A stretch of DNA of 64,000 nucleotides from Bacteroidales bacterium UBA4293 (GCA_002395835.1 DGVD01000015.1:84688-148687), one strand, 5' to 3'; counted from the stretch's first letter, positions 51,283 through 61,300 are shown. Program-made: numbers and translations. The notes: a model not told the origin generated them from the sequence alone.

Positions 51283-52578
51283 TTAAAGATTAAAAGCTTC
51301 CTTTATTTTATCTACGTAGTCTAATTTTTCCCAAGTAAACAATTCAACCTGAACTGTTCTAATCTTGTCATTATATTTAGATTCAAAAGTTTTAGTCACC
51401 ACCTTTGGTTCACGCCCCATATGACCATAAGCTGCAGTTTCTTCATAGATAGGATTACGTAATTTCAGACGTTGCTCAATAGCATATGGACGCAAGTCAA
51501 ATAATTCATCCACCTTTTTAGCTATTTCACCATCACTTAAATTAACATGACAGGTTCCATAGGTGTTTACATAAATATTAATAGGTTTAGCCACACCGAT
51601 AGCATAGCTAATTTGAACCAACATCTCATCTGCTACTCCTGCTGCAACCATATTCTTGGCGATATGACGAGCTGCATAAGCTGCGCTTCTATCTACTTTA
51701 CTAGGATCTTTTCCTGAAAAAGCTCCACCACCATGAGCACCCTTTCCACCATAGGTGTCCACAATAATCTTACGACCAGTCAAACCAGTATCCCCATGAG
51801 GGCCTCCAATTACGAACTTACCTGTAGGGTTCACATAATATTTAATTTCATCATTGAACAAAGATAAGACCTTTTCATTATTAATAGAAGACTTTACTCG
51901 AGGCATCAAAATCTCAAGCACATCTTTACGAATTCTATTTAACATCTCTTCATCTGCCTCCAATTGAGCTACTGGAGTATTATCTTTTGGCAGAATAAAC
52001 TCATCATGCTGAGTAGAGACTACGATGGTGTCAATGCTGACAGGCTTATTATTATCATCATACTTAATAGTAACCTGGCTCTTTGAATCCGGACGAAGAT
52101 AAGTCATAAGTTTACCCTCATGACGAATATCAGCTAGTACCATCAATATCTTATGAGCCAATGCTAATGATAATGGCATGTAATTATCAGTCTCATTGGT
52201 GGCATATCCAAACATCATACCTTGGTCACCAGCTCCTTGATCCATGCGATTTGCACGATCCACACCCCTATTAATATCCGCACTTTGCTCATGAATGGCA
52301 CTAAATACACCACAGGAGTCACCTTCAAACATGTATTCCCCTTTTGTATAACCTATACGGTTAATAACCTCACGAGCTATTCGTTGCAAATCTACATATG
52401 CATTTGTCTTTATTTCACCAGCCAATACCACTTGACCAGTAGTCACCAATGTTTCACAAGCAACCTTTGAATCTGGATCAAAAGCAAGTATTTTATCCAA
52501 AACGGCATCGGAAATCTGATCAGCCACCTTATCTGGATGGCCTTCAGATACTGATTCAGAAGTAAAATAATATCCCAT
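51283..52578 (-). CDS. metK: S-adenosylmethionine synthetase
   Basis: A 431-residue MetK. The N-terminal SESVSEGHPDKVADQISDA, the ATP/methionine motifs GAGDQGMMFGYA and GGKGAHGGGAFSGKD, and the length are typical for Bacteroidetes MetK. It makes SAM from ATP and methionine. Its leader of about 140 bases carries a SAM-II-like riboswitch, so the product should repress its own gene. Confidence 0.97.
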   Translation of the reverse strand: MGYYFTSESVSEGHPDKVADQISDAVLDKILAFDPDSKVACETLVTTGQVVLAGEIKTNAYVDLQRIAREVINRIGYTKGEYMFEGDSCGVFSAIHEQSADINRGVDRANRMDQGAGDQGMMFGYATNETDNYMPLSLALAHKILMVLADIRHEGKLMTYLRPDSKSQVTIKYDDNNKPVSIDTIVVSTQHDEFILPKDNTPVAQLEADEEMLNRIRKDVLEILMPRVKSSINNEKVLSLFNDEIKYYVNPTGKFVIGGPHGDTGLTGRKIIVDTYGGKGAHGGGAFSGKDPSKVDRSAAYAARHIAKNMVAAGVADEMLVQISYAIGVAKPINIYVNTYGTCHVNLSDGEIAKKVDELFDLRPYAIEQRLKLRNPIYEETAAYGHMGREPKVVTKTFESKYNDKIRTVQVELFTWEKLDYVDKIKEAFNL

Positions 52579-52662
52579 TTTAAACTAAATTTTATTCTCA
52601 TTTATAAATATATGAGAAAAGGCTTGGGAAGAATTCCCCACTGAGGGATAGAAAAAAAGGAT

Positions 52663-52711
52663 GTTTTTAGCATTTTTTTCTGTGGTTGCAAGCTGCCCAA
52701 ATCTTTCCACA
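52663..52711 (-). ncRNA. Probable SAM-II riboswitch in the metK leader
   Basis: The transcript starts almost exactly here (promoter -7 element at 52726-52733). On the minus strand the P1 stem is TGTGG/CCACA (52707-52711 with 52681-52685). The conserved SAM-II blocks are present in order and spacing: GATTT (52699-52703), TTGCAA (52686-52691) and GCTAAAAA (52664-52671). Short pairing between the loop GCA/AGC bases and the 3' GCT would form the pseudoknot. Position in front of SAM synthetase fits feedback control. Called by eye; a covariance search is needed. Confidence 0.65.
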
Positions 52712-52725
52712 TTTTAAAATCGCTG

Positions 52726-52754
52726 CAAAGGTATGAAGATTTTTACATATTCAA
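52726..52754 (-). promoter_or_regulatory. Promoter of metK
   Basis: Minus-strand TTG (52752-52754), 18 bases, then TACCTTTG (52726-52733). The start of transcription is expected near 52718, just above the riboswitch. Confidence 0.65.
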
Positions 52755-52775
52755 CAAGTTTTTCTATAAAAATTA

Positions 52776-52805
52776 AGGGCTATACCCTTTTTTAGATACA
52801 GCCCT
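52776..52805 (-). terminator. Terminator after the CoA-transferase gene
   Basis: An 11-base stem (with G-U pairs) AGGGCTGTATC/GGTATAGCCCT on the minus strand, followed by TTAATTTTT, 23 bases after the stop codon. Confidence 0.75.
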
Positions 52806-52827
52806 CAGTTATATTTAGAAAGAACGA

Positions 52828-54324
52828 TTACTTCATATACTCGCTATAATCAACTAAATGCATGTCTCCCTTACGTATAAATGTATCATGGAAAGACAAG
52901 GCTGCACCCATATTATGCCATGTGTGATTCTTAGTTGAAATTTTGAGATAATCCCACAACAGGTTCTTGTAATCTGGATGTGCACAGTTTTCAATAATAG
53001 CTCTAGCGCGCTCAATTGGAGACTTACCACGTAAATCAGCTACACCCTGTTCAGTAGCAATGATGTTCACATCATGCTCAGTATGGTCTATGTGTGATGC
53101 AAATGGCACTATAGAACTAATCATACCGCCCTTAGCTGTTGATGGGCAAGAGAAGATACTGATGTAAGCGTTACGAGTGAAATCACCAGAACCACCGATA
53201 CCATTCATCATCTTGGTACCACAAATCTGAGTAGAGTTTACATGACCATACAAATCACACTCAATAGCAGTGTTCATCGCAATTATTCCTAATCGACGGA
53301 TAACTTCTGGACTATTAGAGATCTCTGACTGACGAAGAACCAGTTTATCCTTGAAGAAATCCATATCATCATAGATACCTTTCAAGCAATCATTTGTTAC
53401 AGTCAAAGAACATGCAGAACCAAACTTTACACGTCCCTCACGCATTAAGCCCACAACTGCATCTTGAAGAACCTCTGTATACATTTCAAATGCAGGAATG
53501 CTCTTGTCTTCACCCAATGCACCAAGAACTGCATTAGCGATATTACCCACACCACTCTGAATAGGTAAGAATGAAGAAGGGATAATTCCACGCTTCATAT
53601 CTGCTGCCAAGAACTCAGCCACATTTTGGCCAATCTTATCTGTAATAGGATCTGGAGCTGTAAATGAACGAGCCTCATCAGGAATATTACACTCAACGAT
53701 ACCTACCACCTTATTAAGGTCAAGCTGAACATATGGAATACCAATACGGTCACTTGGTTTTTCAATAGGAATAACCTTGCGATAAGGAGGATCCAATGGT
53801 TCATAGACATCATGGATAAACTTAGTGTCAGGGCTGTGGAAGTGGTTCAACTCGATAATAATCTTATCTGCAAGACGAGCTATAGTAGGAACAATACCAC
53901 CAGCAGCTGTCAAATAAGCCTTACCGTCTGGAGTTACTTCACTACATTCAATAATAGCAATATCGCATTTACCCATGAAACCATAACGAAGTTCCTGAGC
54001 CATCTGAGACAGATGCAAGTCATTGTAAGCAATTTCACCTGCATTCACATGTTTACGAAACTCTGGATTTGTAGTATAAGGAGCACGATACCTTATAGCT
54101 TTCTCCATAGACAATACTCCATCAGTAGACATACCGGTAGATGCACCAGTGAAAATACCAATCTGGAAAGGACGACCAGCTGCATGCTCTGCAGCTGCAA
54201 TCTTTGCTACTTCTGCAGTAACAGCTTTAGCAGTACCTGCAGGAGTAAAGCCACTAAGGCCAATGTTCATTCCATGTTTAATTAAAGAAGCAGCTTCGGC
54301 TGCTGTCAAACGAGCAATTCCCAT
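52828..54324 (-). CDS. Acetyl-CoA hydrolase/transferase family protein (succinyl-CoA:acetate CoA-transferase type)
   Basis: A 498-residue class I CoA-transferase. The family features are GLSGFTPAGTAKAV near the start, FEMYTEVLQDAVV with the likely catalytic Glu, GIGGSGDFTRNAY, and SHIDHTEHDVNIIATEQGVADLRG at the end. These match AarC/Ach1-type enzymes that pass CoA between succinate and acetate. In a gut Bacteroidetes it would serve acetate or succinate fermentation and energy recovery. Confidence 0.9.
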   Translation of the reverse strand: MGIARLTAAEAASLIKHGMNIGLSGFTPAGTAKAVTAEVAKIAAAEHAAGRPFQIGIFTGASTGMSTDGVLSMEKAIRYRAPYTTNPEFRKHVNAGEIAYNDLHLSQMAQELRYGFMGKCDIAIIECSEVTPDGKAYLTAAGGIVPTIARLADKIIIELNHFHSPDTKFIHDVYEPLDPPYRKVIPIEKPSDRIGIPYVQLDLNKVVGIVECNIPDEARSFTAPDPITDKIGQNVAEFLAADMKRGIIPSSFLPIQSGVGNIANAVLGALGEDKSIPAFEMYTEVLQDAVVGLMREGRVKFGSACSLTVTNDCLKGIYDDMDFFKDKLVLRQSEISNSPEVIRRLGIIAMNTAIECDLYGHVNSTQICGTKMMNGIGGSGDFTRNAYISIFSCPSTAKGGMISSIVPFASHIDHTEHDVNIIATEQGVADLRGKSPIERARAIIENCAHPDYKNLLWDYLKISTKNHTWHNMGAALSFHDTFIRKGDMHLVDYSEYMK

Positions 54325-54352
54325 AATTTATTCCTTAAATATATATTATTAA

Positions 54353-54826
54353 TTATTTACGTCCAAAATCGGCAGGGACTTCACCCCACTTTTCTGTTTC
54401 CCATTTCAATATCGGTGTAGTATAGCTGTGCGTACGCAACCAATTCTCAGCACGTTCAATCAACTGAAAAAGTTTTTCCGTCTCTTGGGTACGCTTTAAG
54501 GTAGTCTTTACTCTTTTTTGACGCACCCAGCATTGAGCAGTCTTACTATCTGAATAGACCGTCATTTCTATGCCCTTTTGCTGAAGTAGTGCTAAAGCAT
54601 GCACTATAGCCAAAAACTCACCTATGTTATTTGTACCTTTGACCGGTCCGAAATGAAAAATTTCCTCACCAGTCTTCAAATAGACTCCTCTATATTCCAT
54701 GGGGCCAGGGTTCCCACTGCAGGCTGCATCCACCGCAATAGCATCTGCCGTCACCTCCATCGGAAGAGGTAACACCGTATCATGCCTATAATCGGGAGGG
54801 TTCTGCAGTTGTTCCTTTTTAGCCAT
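54353..54826 (-). CDS. Ribonuclease HI family protein
   Basis: A 157-residue RNase H fold protein. Active-site acids are in VDAACSGNPGPMEYRG (Asp), NNIGEFLAIVHAL (Glu) and YSDSKTAQCW (Asp). The Bacteroidetes form resembles the catalytic part of RnhA without the viroplasmin domain. It removes RNA from RNA-DNA hybrids. It lies 5 bases after argS and 28 before the CoA-transferase. Confidence 0.9.
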   Translation of the reverse strand: MAKKEQLQNPPDYRHDTVLPLPMEVTADAIAVDAACSGNPGPMEYRGVYLKTGEEIFHFGPVKGTNNIGEFLAIVHALALLQQKGIEMTVYSDSKTAQCWVRQKRVKTTLKRTQETEKLFQLIERAENWLRTHSYTTPILKWETEKWGEVPADFGRK

Positions 54827-54831
54827 TCACA

Positions 54832-56652
54832 TTACATTCTTTCTGGAACATCAATTCCTAGCAAGCCCATGCCCAAGCGAATTACTTTGGCTACATTTGC
54901 AGAAAGGACAAGACGGAATACCATCTTCTTCTCATCCTCTTCATGCAAAATGCTATAATCATGATAGAACTGGTTGAACTCCTTAACCAAGTCATAGCAA
55001 TAATTTGCAATGGTACTTGGACTATAATCCTTACCAGCTATCTTCACATTCGTAGCAAATTCTGAAAGCAATTGAACCAGACTTTCCTCTTTCTCACTCA
55101 ATTCTATACCAGTTTCCAGCGTTTCTGGCACCACAATGCCTGCCTCTGCTGCCTTGCGAAGCACACTGCGGATACGAGCATATGTATACTGAATGAAAGG
55201 GCCTGTATTTCCGTTGAAATCAATGCTTTCTTCTGGATTGAACAGCATATTCTTGCGAGGATCTACCTTGAGGATGAAATACTTCAAAGCACCTAGACCT
55301 ACGATACGGGCAATTTCATTTGCCTCTTCCTCTGTAATGTCTGTAAGCTTGTTGATTTTATCAGCACTTACCTGCTTTGCATCCTCAACCATCTTCTCTA
55401 TCAAGTCGTCAGCATCAACTACTGTTCCTTCACGACTTTTCATTTTTCCATTCGGGAGTTCCACCATTCCATAGGAGAAATGGAGTAAATCCTTTCCCCA
55501 CTCAAAACCTAGCTTATCCAGTAAGATTGATAAAACTTGGAAATGATAATTTTGTTCATTTCCTACTACGTAAATCATCTTATTGATAGGATAATCCTGG
55601 AAACGAAGTTTAGCTGTTCCTATATCTTGGGTCATATAGACAGATGTACCATCACTTCGGAGCAGAAGTTTCTGGTCAAGCCCTTCTGGAGTAAGGTCTG
55701 CCCAAACAGAGCCATCTTCCTTCTTGAAGAACAAACCTTTTTTCAAACCTTCTTCTACTTTTTCCTTACCCTCAAGATAAGTGTCTGACTCATAATAAAT
55801 CTTATCGAAAGTTACTCCTAAAGCCTTATAGGTCTCATCGAAACCGGCATAGACCCAACTATTCATTTTTGCCCAAAGCCCACGGACTTCTGGGTCATTC
55901 TGTTCCCACTTTACTAGCATTTCGTGAGCTTCCTTCATTAAAGGAGACTCCTTCTCGGCCAGAGCCTTGGCTTCTTCTTCACTCATACCCTTAGCTTGGT
56001 ATTGAGCCATCAGTTCCTTGACTTCTGCCCGATAATGTTTATCAAATGCCACATAGTAGTCTCCTATCAAATGATCACCTTTCTTTCCAGTGCTCTCAGG
56101 AGTTTCTCCATTACCCCACTTCAGCCATGCCAACATGGATTTACAAATGTGGATACCCCTATCATTTACAATGTTAGTCTTAACCACCTTGTTCCCATTG
56201 GCTCCAATTATATTAGCTAAAGCCACACCCAGCAAATTGTTACGTACGTGACCTAAATGCAAAGGTTTATTCGTATTTGGTGATGAATACTCAATCATCA
56301 CCAAAGGAGAATTCTCGGTAGCAGGAACTATTCCATAGTTTTTCTGAGATTGTATCTTATTCAGCAATTCTACCCAAGCACTAGAAGCTATTGTCAGGTT
56401 CAAGAAACCTTTTATGACATTAAACTTAGATATCACATTTTCGTTCTGAACCAAATATTCACCTATTTCTTGAGCTGTTACCTCAGGTTTTTTCTTTGAT
56501 ATACGCAAAAAAGGGAACACTACCAATGTAAGATGTCCCTCGAACTCTTTCTTCGTTTTCTGCAACTGTACTTGATCTGCTGAAACCTCTTCTCCATATA
56601 AGGTTTTAATAGCCCGCACAACCGCAGGAATCAGTCTTTTTTCAATATTCAT
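54832..56652 (-). CDS. argS: Arginyl-tRNA synthetase
   Basis: A 606-residue class I synthetase. The Arg-type HIGH motif is PLHLGHVRNNLLG, preceded by YSSPNTNKPL; the KMSKS-like loop is KMKSREGTVV; the C-terminal DALR anticodon-binding domain ends LGIDVPERM. The N-terminal additional domain is also present. Charges tRNA-Arg. Confidence 0.97.
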   Translation of the reverse strand: MNIEKRLIPAVVRAIKTLYGEEVSADQVQLQKTKKEFEGHLTLVVFPFLRISKKKPEVTAQEIGEYLVQNENVISKFNVIKGFLNLTIASSAWVELLNKIQSQKNYGIVPATENSPLVMIEYSSPNTNKPLHLGHVRNNLLGVALANIIGANGNKVVKTNIVNDRGIHICKSMLAWLKWGNGETPESTGKKGDHLIGDYYVAFDKHYRAEVKELMAQYQAKGMSEEEAKALAEKESPLMKEAHEMLVKWEQNDPEVRGLWAKMNSWVYAGFDETYKALGVTFDKIYYESDTYLEGKEKVEEGLKKGLFFKKEDGSVWADLTPEGLDQKLLLRSDGTSVYMTQDIGTAKLRFQDYPINKMIYVVGNEQNYHFQVLSILLDKLGFEWGKDLLHFSYGMVELPNGKMKSREGTVVDADDLIEKMVEDAKQVSADKINKLTDITEEEANEIARIVGLGALKYFILKVDPRKNMLFNPEESIDFNGNTGPFIQYTYARIRSVLRKAAEAGIVVPETLETGIELSEKEESLVQLLSEFATNVKIAGKDYSPSTIANYCYDLVKEFNQFYHDYSILHEEDEKKMVFRLVLSANVAKVIRLGMGLLGIDVPERM

Positions 56653-56676
56653 TCTATATTTCTCTTAATTTGCCTG

Positions 56677-56684
56677 CAAAGATA
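56677..56684 (-). promoter_or_regulatory. -7 element of argS
   Basis: Minus-strand TATCTTTG, 24 bases above the start codon; no -33 box at the expected distance. Confidence 0.5.
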
Positions 56685-56718
56685 CTGCAAGTTGCTGAAA
56701 GAAAAAAGCATAAACAAA

Positions 56719-56747
56719 AAAAAGAGGTGCAGGCTGCACCTCTTTTT
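56719..56747. terminator. Strong terminator after the HU gene
   Basis: A near-perfect stem AAAGAGGTGCA/TGCACCTCTTT with a 3-base loop, bordered by A and T runs, so it works in both directions. Confidence 0.9.
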
Positions 56748-56767
56748 TTTAGTTTTCACACTTGAAA

Positions 56768-57040
56768 TCAAGCAATAGCATCAGCTAACTCTGCGCCAGT
56801 CTTGAACTTTGCAACTTTCTTTGCTGGAATTTCAATTGCTTTCTTAGTAGATGGGTTAATACCTGTTCTAGCCTCTCTAACTGTGGTAGAGAAAGAACCG
56901 AAACCTACCAATGCAACCTTATCATCCTTCTTTAGAGCTTCTGTTACAGCTGCAACGAATGCATCAAGAGCCTTTTTAGAATCAGCCTTGGTAAGACCTG
57001 ATTTCTCAGCAATAGCTGCTACTAATTCACTTTTGTTCAT
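56768..57040 (-). CDS. HU-family DNA-binding protein
   Basis: A 90-residue HU/IHF-type histone-like protein: NKSELVAAIAEKSGLTKADS at the start, GFGSFSTTVREARTGINPSTKKAIEIPAKK forming the DNA-gripping arm with its conserved proline, and KFKTGAELADAIA at the end. Bends and compacts DNA. It has a textbook Bacteroidetes promoter and its own terminator. Confidence 0.96.
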   Translation of the reverse strand: MNKSELVAAIAEKSGLTKADSKKALDAFVAAVTEALKKDDKVALVGFGSFSTTVREARTGINPSTKKAIEIPAKKVAKFKTGAELADAIA

Positions 57041-57092
57041 AATAAATGTGTTTATAGTTTAGACATTAAATTGATTAATTCTTTTCAACGCA

Positions 57093-57123
57093 CAAATATA
57101 AATGAAGTTCTTTAAAATTCAAA
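57093..57123 (-). promoter_or_regulatory. Promoter of the HU gene
   Basis: Minus-strand TTTG (57120-57123), exactly 19 bases, then TATATTTG (57093-57100), the consensus arrangement. Confidence 0.85.
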
Positions 57124-57205
57124 CAAAAAAAACGAAAAATTACCCATATTTGTAAAAAAAACTAATTGAAGACACAATTTCATGCTTTATAACAGAATAA
57201 ATTCG

Positions 57206-57213
57206 TACTTTTG
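57206..57213 (+). promoter_or_regulatory. -7 element of the rhomboid gene
   Basis: TACTTTTG fits TAnnTTTG, 35 bases before the ATG; no -33 box found. Confidence 0.5.
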
Positions 57214-57248
57214 CCGCAAATAATCAAGAATTTTAGGAAAGAATTACT

Positions 57249-58133
57249 ATGTATAATATGCCACCTGTAACTAAGAACATTATAATAATCAATGTTTTGT
57301 TCTTTTTAGCCATGTATGTGACTCCAAGATATGGAATAGATTTGACGCAAACGATGGGGCTTCACTTTTTCATGGCATCCGACTTCAAGATTTATCAGTT
57401 ACTAACCTATATGTTCATGCACGGGAACTTTGCACACATACTTTTCAATATGTTTGCCGTGTGGATGTTTGGACGTATAGTAGAATCGGCTTGGGGCTCA
57501 CGTCGATTTTTGATTTATTACTTAATCTGTGGTATCGGAGCCGGTCTGTTTCAAGAAATTGTGCAATATATAGACTATGTGGCAAGCGGTATGCAAGCTT
57601 ATGACAGTGTGGATATAGGAACAGCTGTTATCCCAATGGATACCTACTTGAACATGCTTACAACAGTAGGTGCTTCGGGTGCCGTTTATGGAATTCTTCT
57701 TGCATTTGGACTTTCCTATCCAGAAGAAAGATTGTTCATAATCCCAATCCCTATTCCAATAAAAGCGAAATACTTTGTCATTGGATATGCTGTTATTGAA
57801 CTGCTATCTGGATTGTACGGTAGTAATGATGGTGTGGCACACTTTGCACACCTGGGAGGTATGGTTGTAGGCTTCTTGCTTATACTTTACTGGACAAAAA
57901 AGAACAGCATGTCTGGAGGCTATCTGGAGAAAATAAATAATTGGTTCCAAAATAGAAGAAAACCTAAAATGAAGGTGCATTATGGAGAAAAAGAGGCCGA
58001 CTACCAATATAATGCACGCAAAAAGGAAAATCAGGAAGAAATAGACAGGATTCTGGACAAAGTACGCAAGTCTGGTTATGAAAGTCTAACGGTGGATGAG
58101 AAGAAAAAACTGTTTGAATCCAGCAATAAATAG
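57249..58133 (+). CDS. Rhomboid-family intramembrane serine protease
   Basis: A 294-residue protein with six membrane helices. The nucleophile is Ser in GASGAVYGIL; the catalytic His is in AHFAHLGGMVVGF; the HGNFAHILFNMFAVWMFG segment holds the conserved loop-1 and helix-2 residues. A cytoplasmic C-terminal tail rich in charged residues follows. It cleaves membrane-embedded segments of proteins; the target is unknown. Confidence 0.93.
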   Translation: MYNMPPVTKNIIIINVLFFLAMYVTPRYGIDLTQTMGLHFFMASDFKIYQLLTYMFMHGNFAHILFNMFAVWMFGRIVESAWGSRRFLIYYLICGIGAGLFQEIVQYIDYVASGMQAYDSVDIGTAVIPMDTYLNMLTTVGASGAVYGILLAFGLSYPEERLFIIPIPIPIKAKYFVIGYAVIELLSGLYGSNDGVAHFAHLGGMVVGFLLILYWTKKNSMSGGYLEKINNWFQNRRKPKMKVHYGEKEADYQYNARKKENQEEIDRILDKVRKSGYESLTVDEKKKLFESSNK

Positions 58134-58228
58134 TCTTTTTCCCGTTAAAAATGTAATATTCTCTAAAAATAGGGGGCAATATGGGCAAATATTTGGCTGA
58201 AGTGGCCAACAAATGTGAAAAAATTGCT

Positions 58229-58236
58229 TAACTTTG
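58229..58236 (+). promoter_or_regulatory. -7 element of secDF
   Basis: TAACTTTG fits TAnnTTTG, 55 bases before the ATG. Confidence 0.5.
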
Positions 58237-58291
58237 CGCCCCTGTAATGAAGTGAAAACAAATAAATAAATAATAAAACAACAAAAGTAAA

Positions 58292-61200
58292 ATGCAAAAC
58301 AAAGGATTTGTAAAAATTTTAGCTGTATTGCTGACCCTTGTTTGTGTATTCTATCTCTCATTCTCTTTTGTTACTCGCCATTATGAAAATAAGGCAGCAG
58401 CAATGGGAGAAGTTAAGGGACAAGAATACTTAGACTCTCTTCGTAACGAGCGTGTCTACATGGGTGTGTACACCCTGAAAGAGTGTCAGGAAATGCAGAT
58501 TGGTTTAGGTCTGGACCTGAAGGGCGGTATGAACGTCATTCTGGAAGTTTCAGTTCCTGATGTTGTCAAGTCTTTAGCAGACAACAAAACAGACGAGCCA
58601 TTTGTAAAAGCTGTAGAGAATGCTTCAAAGCAAGCTGCTCAAAGTCAAGATGACTTTATCACTCTGTTTGTTAACGAATATCACAAGCAAGCTCCTGGTT
58701 CAGCACTTGCTGAAATCTTCGCTACACAACAGCTCAAGGATAAAGTTAACACTCGTAGCTCTGATTCTGAAGTAGAGAAAGTACTTCGTGAGGAAGTTAA
58801 TGCTGCTATTGACAACTCTTACAACGTACTTCGTACTCGTATTGACCGTTTCGGTGTGGTTCAACCTAATATCCAGAAATTGGAAAGTTCTTTAGGTCGT
58901 ATCATGGTAGAAATGCCAGGTATTAAGGAACCAGCCCGTGTTCGTAAGTTGCTGCAGGGTTCTGCTAATTTGGAATTCTGGGAGACATACAACAGTGCTG
59001 AGGCTATTCCATTCCTTCAGACTCTGGATGCTCAGTTGGCTAATGCTGCAAATAATACCAGCGCAGCAGCTGATACCACTAAGGTGGCAGAAGCAACAGA
59101 AGTAGCTGATACTACCAAGAATGTATTGGGAGGTATAAAGGCTGTAGCAAACAACACTACTAATGAAGCTGAAACTACTTCAAGCAACATTACTGCAGAA
59201 ATGAAAGCTGCTCACCCACTATTGTCTGCTATGCAGCTGGGTGGTAATGGTTGTGTAGTTGGTATTGCTCACTATCGTGATACTGCTCAGGTAAATCAAG
59301 CTATCAACAGTGCCATTGCAGAAACCATTCTTCCAAAAGATATGAGTTTGAAATGGGGTGTGAAAGCTTTCGATGCTAAGAACGAATATTTTGAACTTTA
59401 TGCCATCAAGGTTACAGAACGTAATGGTAAGGCTCCTCTGGAAGGTGATGTAGTTACCGATGCAAAGGATGAATATGACCAGTATGGTAACCCTGTAGTA
59501 AGCATGAGTATGAATCAGGAAGGTGCTCGTATTTGGGCTAACCTTACCAAGAATAACATCAACCGTGCTATTGCTATTGTTCTGGATAATTACGTTTACA
59601 GTGCACCAAACGTAAACTCTGAAATTACCGGTGGTAACTCACAGATTTCTGGTCACTTCACTGTAGAAGATACTAAGGACTTGGCTAACGTGCTGAAGTC
59701 TGGTAAGATGCCAGCTCCTGCTAAAATCGTTCAGGAGGACATCGTAGGTCCATCTCTGGGTCAGGAATCCATCAATCAGGGTATCACTTCATTCATCGTA
59801 GCATTCATCCTTCTGATGATTTACATGTGTGCTATGTATGGTTTGATTCCTGGTATGATTGCAAACTGTGCTCTTATCATTAACTTCTTCTTTACCTTAG
59901 GTATCCTTACTTCATTCCAGGCAGCCCTAACCATGAGTGGTATTGCCGGTATGGTATTGTCTTTGGGTATGGCAGTAGATGCTAACGTGCTTATTTATGA
60001 GCGTACCAAGGAAGAGCTTGCTGCTGGTAAGGGTCTGAAGCAGGCAGTAGCTGCTGGTTACAGCAATGCATTCTCTGCAATTTTCGACTCTAACTTTACT
60101 TCTATCATCACAGCTGTTATTTTGTACTACTTCGGTACAGGACCTATCCGTGGTTTCGCAACCACCCTGTTCATTGGTATCGTATGTTCATTCTTCACTG
60201 CTGTGTTCCTGACTCGTATCGTTTATGAGCACTTCTTGAATAAGGACAAGTGGCAGAATCTGACCTTCACTACTAGCCTCAGCCGTAACCTGATGAAGAA
60301 CACTAAATACAACTTCATGGGTTATGCTAGAAGATCTTTCTGCATCTTCGGTGCTATCATCGCAATCTGTCTGATTTCTTTTGCAGTACGTGGATTGAGT
60401 AAGTCTATCGACTTCACTGGTGGACGTAACTACACTGTTCAGTTTGAGAAACAAGTTGAACCAGAGCAGATCCGTGAAGCATTAGAGGCACCTATGGCAG
60501 CTGCTGAAGCAAATGCTCAGTGTATTGCTTTAGGAAACGATGGTAAGACAGTGCGTATTTCTACCAACTACCGTATTGCTGAAGATGGTGTGGAAATTGA
60601 TGGTGAAATCGAGCAGCTTTTGTATGAAAGCTTGAAGTCTGCTGGTCTTTTGGATGCTAATGTTTCTTTGGAACAGTTCATTGACCGTGACAATCGTGCT
60701 GGTGGTTCTATCATTTCTTCTCAGAAGGTAGGTCCATCTATTGCAGAGGATATCACTACAGGAGCTATCTATTCTGTGCTCATCGCATTGGTAGCTATCT
60801 TCTTGTATATCCTGTTACGTTTCCGCAATGTGGCATATTCCATCGGTTCTACCGTTGCACTGACTTGTGATACCATTATTATTATAGGTATGTACTCTCT
60901 CTGGTACGGTATCCTTCCATTCTCTTTGGATGTTGACCAGACATTCATCGGTGCAGTCCTGACAGCTATTGGTTACTCTATCAACGATAAGGTGGTTATC
61001 TTCGACCGTATCCGTGAGTTCTTCCACTTATATCCAAAACGTGACCACCAGTTGATTTTCAACGAATCACTGAATACTACATTGGCTCGTACCATCAATA
61101 CATCAGTTTCTACTTTGATCGTATTGTTGTGTATCTTCATCCTTGGTGGTGAGAGCATCCGTAGCTTCGCATTCGCTATGATCCTGGGTGTTGTTGTAGG

Positions 61201-61300
61201 TACTTGTTCTTCACTGTTCATTGCTGCTCCTATCGCATATATTACTATGGGACGTCGCATTAAACTAGCAGAAGAGAAGGCTGTAGAAGAAAAGAAATAA
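58292..61300 (+). CDS. secDF: Fused protein-export subunit SecDF
   Basis: A 1002-residue fusion of SecD and SecF. The SecD half has the first helix (FVKILAVLLTLVCVFYLSF), IGLGLDLKGGMNVILEV, a large periplasmic domain, and the membrane part with SLGMAVDANVLIYERTKEEL. The SecF half starts near residue 670 with SIDFTGGRNYTVQF and has TAIGYSINDKVVIFDRIREF. It uses the proton gradient to help pull exported proteins through SecYEG. An Ala/Thr-rich low-complexity stretch (about 250-300) sits in the SecD periplasmic region. The fusion is usual in Bacteroidetes. Confidence 0.96.
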   Translation: MQNKGFVKILAVLLTLVCVFYLSFSFVTRHYENKAAAMGEVKGQEYLDSLRNERVYMGVYTLKECQEMQIGLGLDLKGGMNVILEVSVPDVVKSLADNKTDEPFVKAVENASKQAAQSQDDFITLFVNEYHKQAPGSALAEIFATQQLKDKVNTRSSDSEVEKVLREEVNAAIDNSYNVLRTRIDRFGVVQPNIQKLESSLGRIMVEMPGIKEPARVRKLLQGSANLEFWETYNSAEAIPFLQTLDAQLANAANNTSAAADTTKVAEATEVADTTKNVLGGIKAVANNTTNEAETTSSNITAEMKAAHPLLSAMQLGGNGCVVGIAHYRDTAQVNQAINSAIAETILPKDMSLKWGVKAFDAKNEYFELYAIKVTERNGKAPLEGDVVTDAKDEYDQYGNPVVSMSMNQEGARIWANLTKNNINRAIAIVLDNYVYSAPNVNSEITGGNSQISGHFTVEDTKDLANVLKSGKMPAPAKIVQEDIVGPSLGQESINQGITSFIVAFILLMIYMCAMYGLIPGMIANCALIINFFFTLGILTSFQAALTMSGIAGMVLSLGMAVDANVLIYERTKEELAAGKGLKQAVAAGYSNAFSAIFDSNFTSIITAVILYYFGTGPIRGFATTLFIGIVCSFFTAVFLTRIVYEHFLNKDKWQNLTFTTSLSRNLMKNTKYNFMGYARRSFCIFGAIIAICLISFAVRGLSKSIDFTGGRNYTVQFEKQVEPEQIREALEAPMAAAEANAQCIALGNDGKTVRISTNYRIAEDGVEIDGEIEQLLYESLKSAGLLDANVSLEQFIDRDNRAGGSIISSQKVGPSIAEDITTGAIYSVLIALVAIFLYILLRFRNVAYSIGSTVALTCDTIIIIGMYSLWYGILPFSLDVDQTFIGAVLTAIGYSINDKVVIFDRIREFFHLYPKRDHQLIFNESLNTTLARTINTSVSTLIVLLCIFILGGESIRSFAFAMILGVVVGTCSSLFIAAPIAYITMGRRIKLAEEKAVEEKK

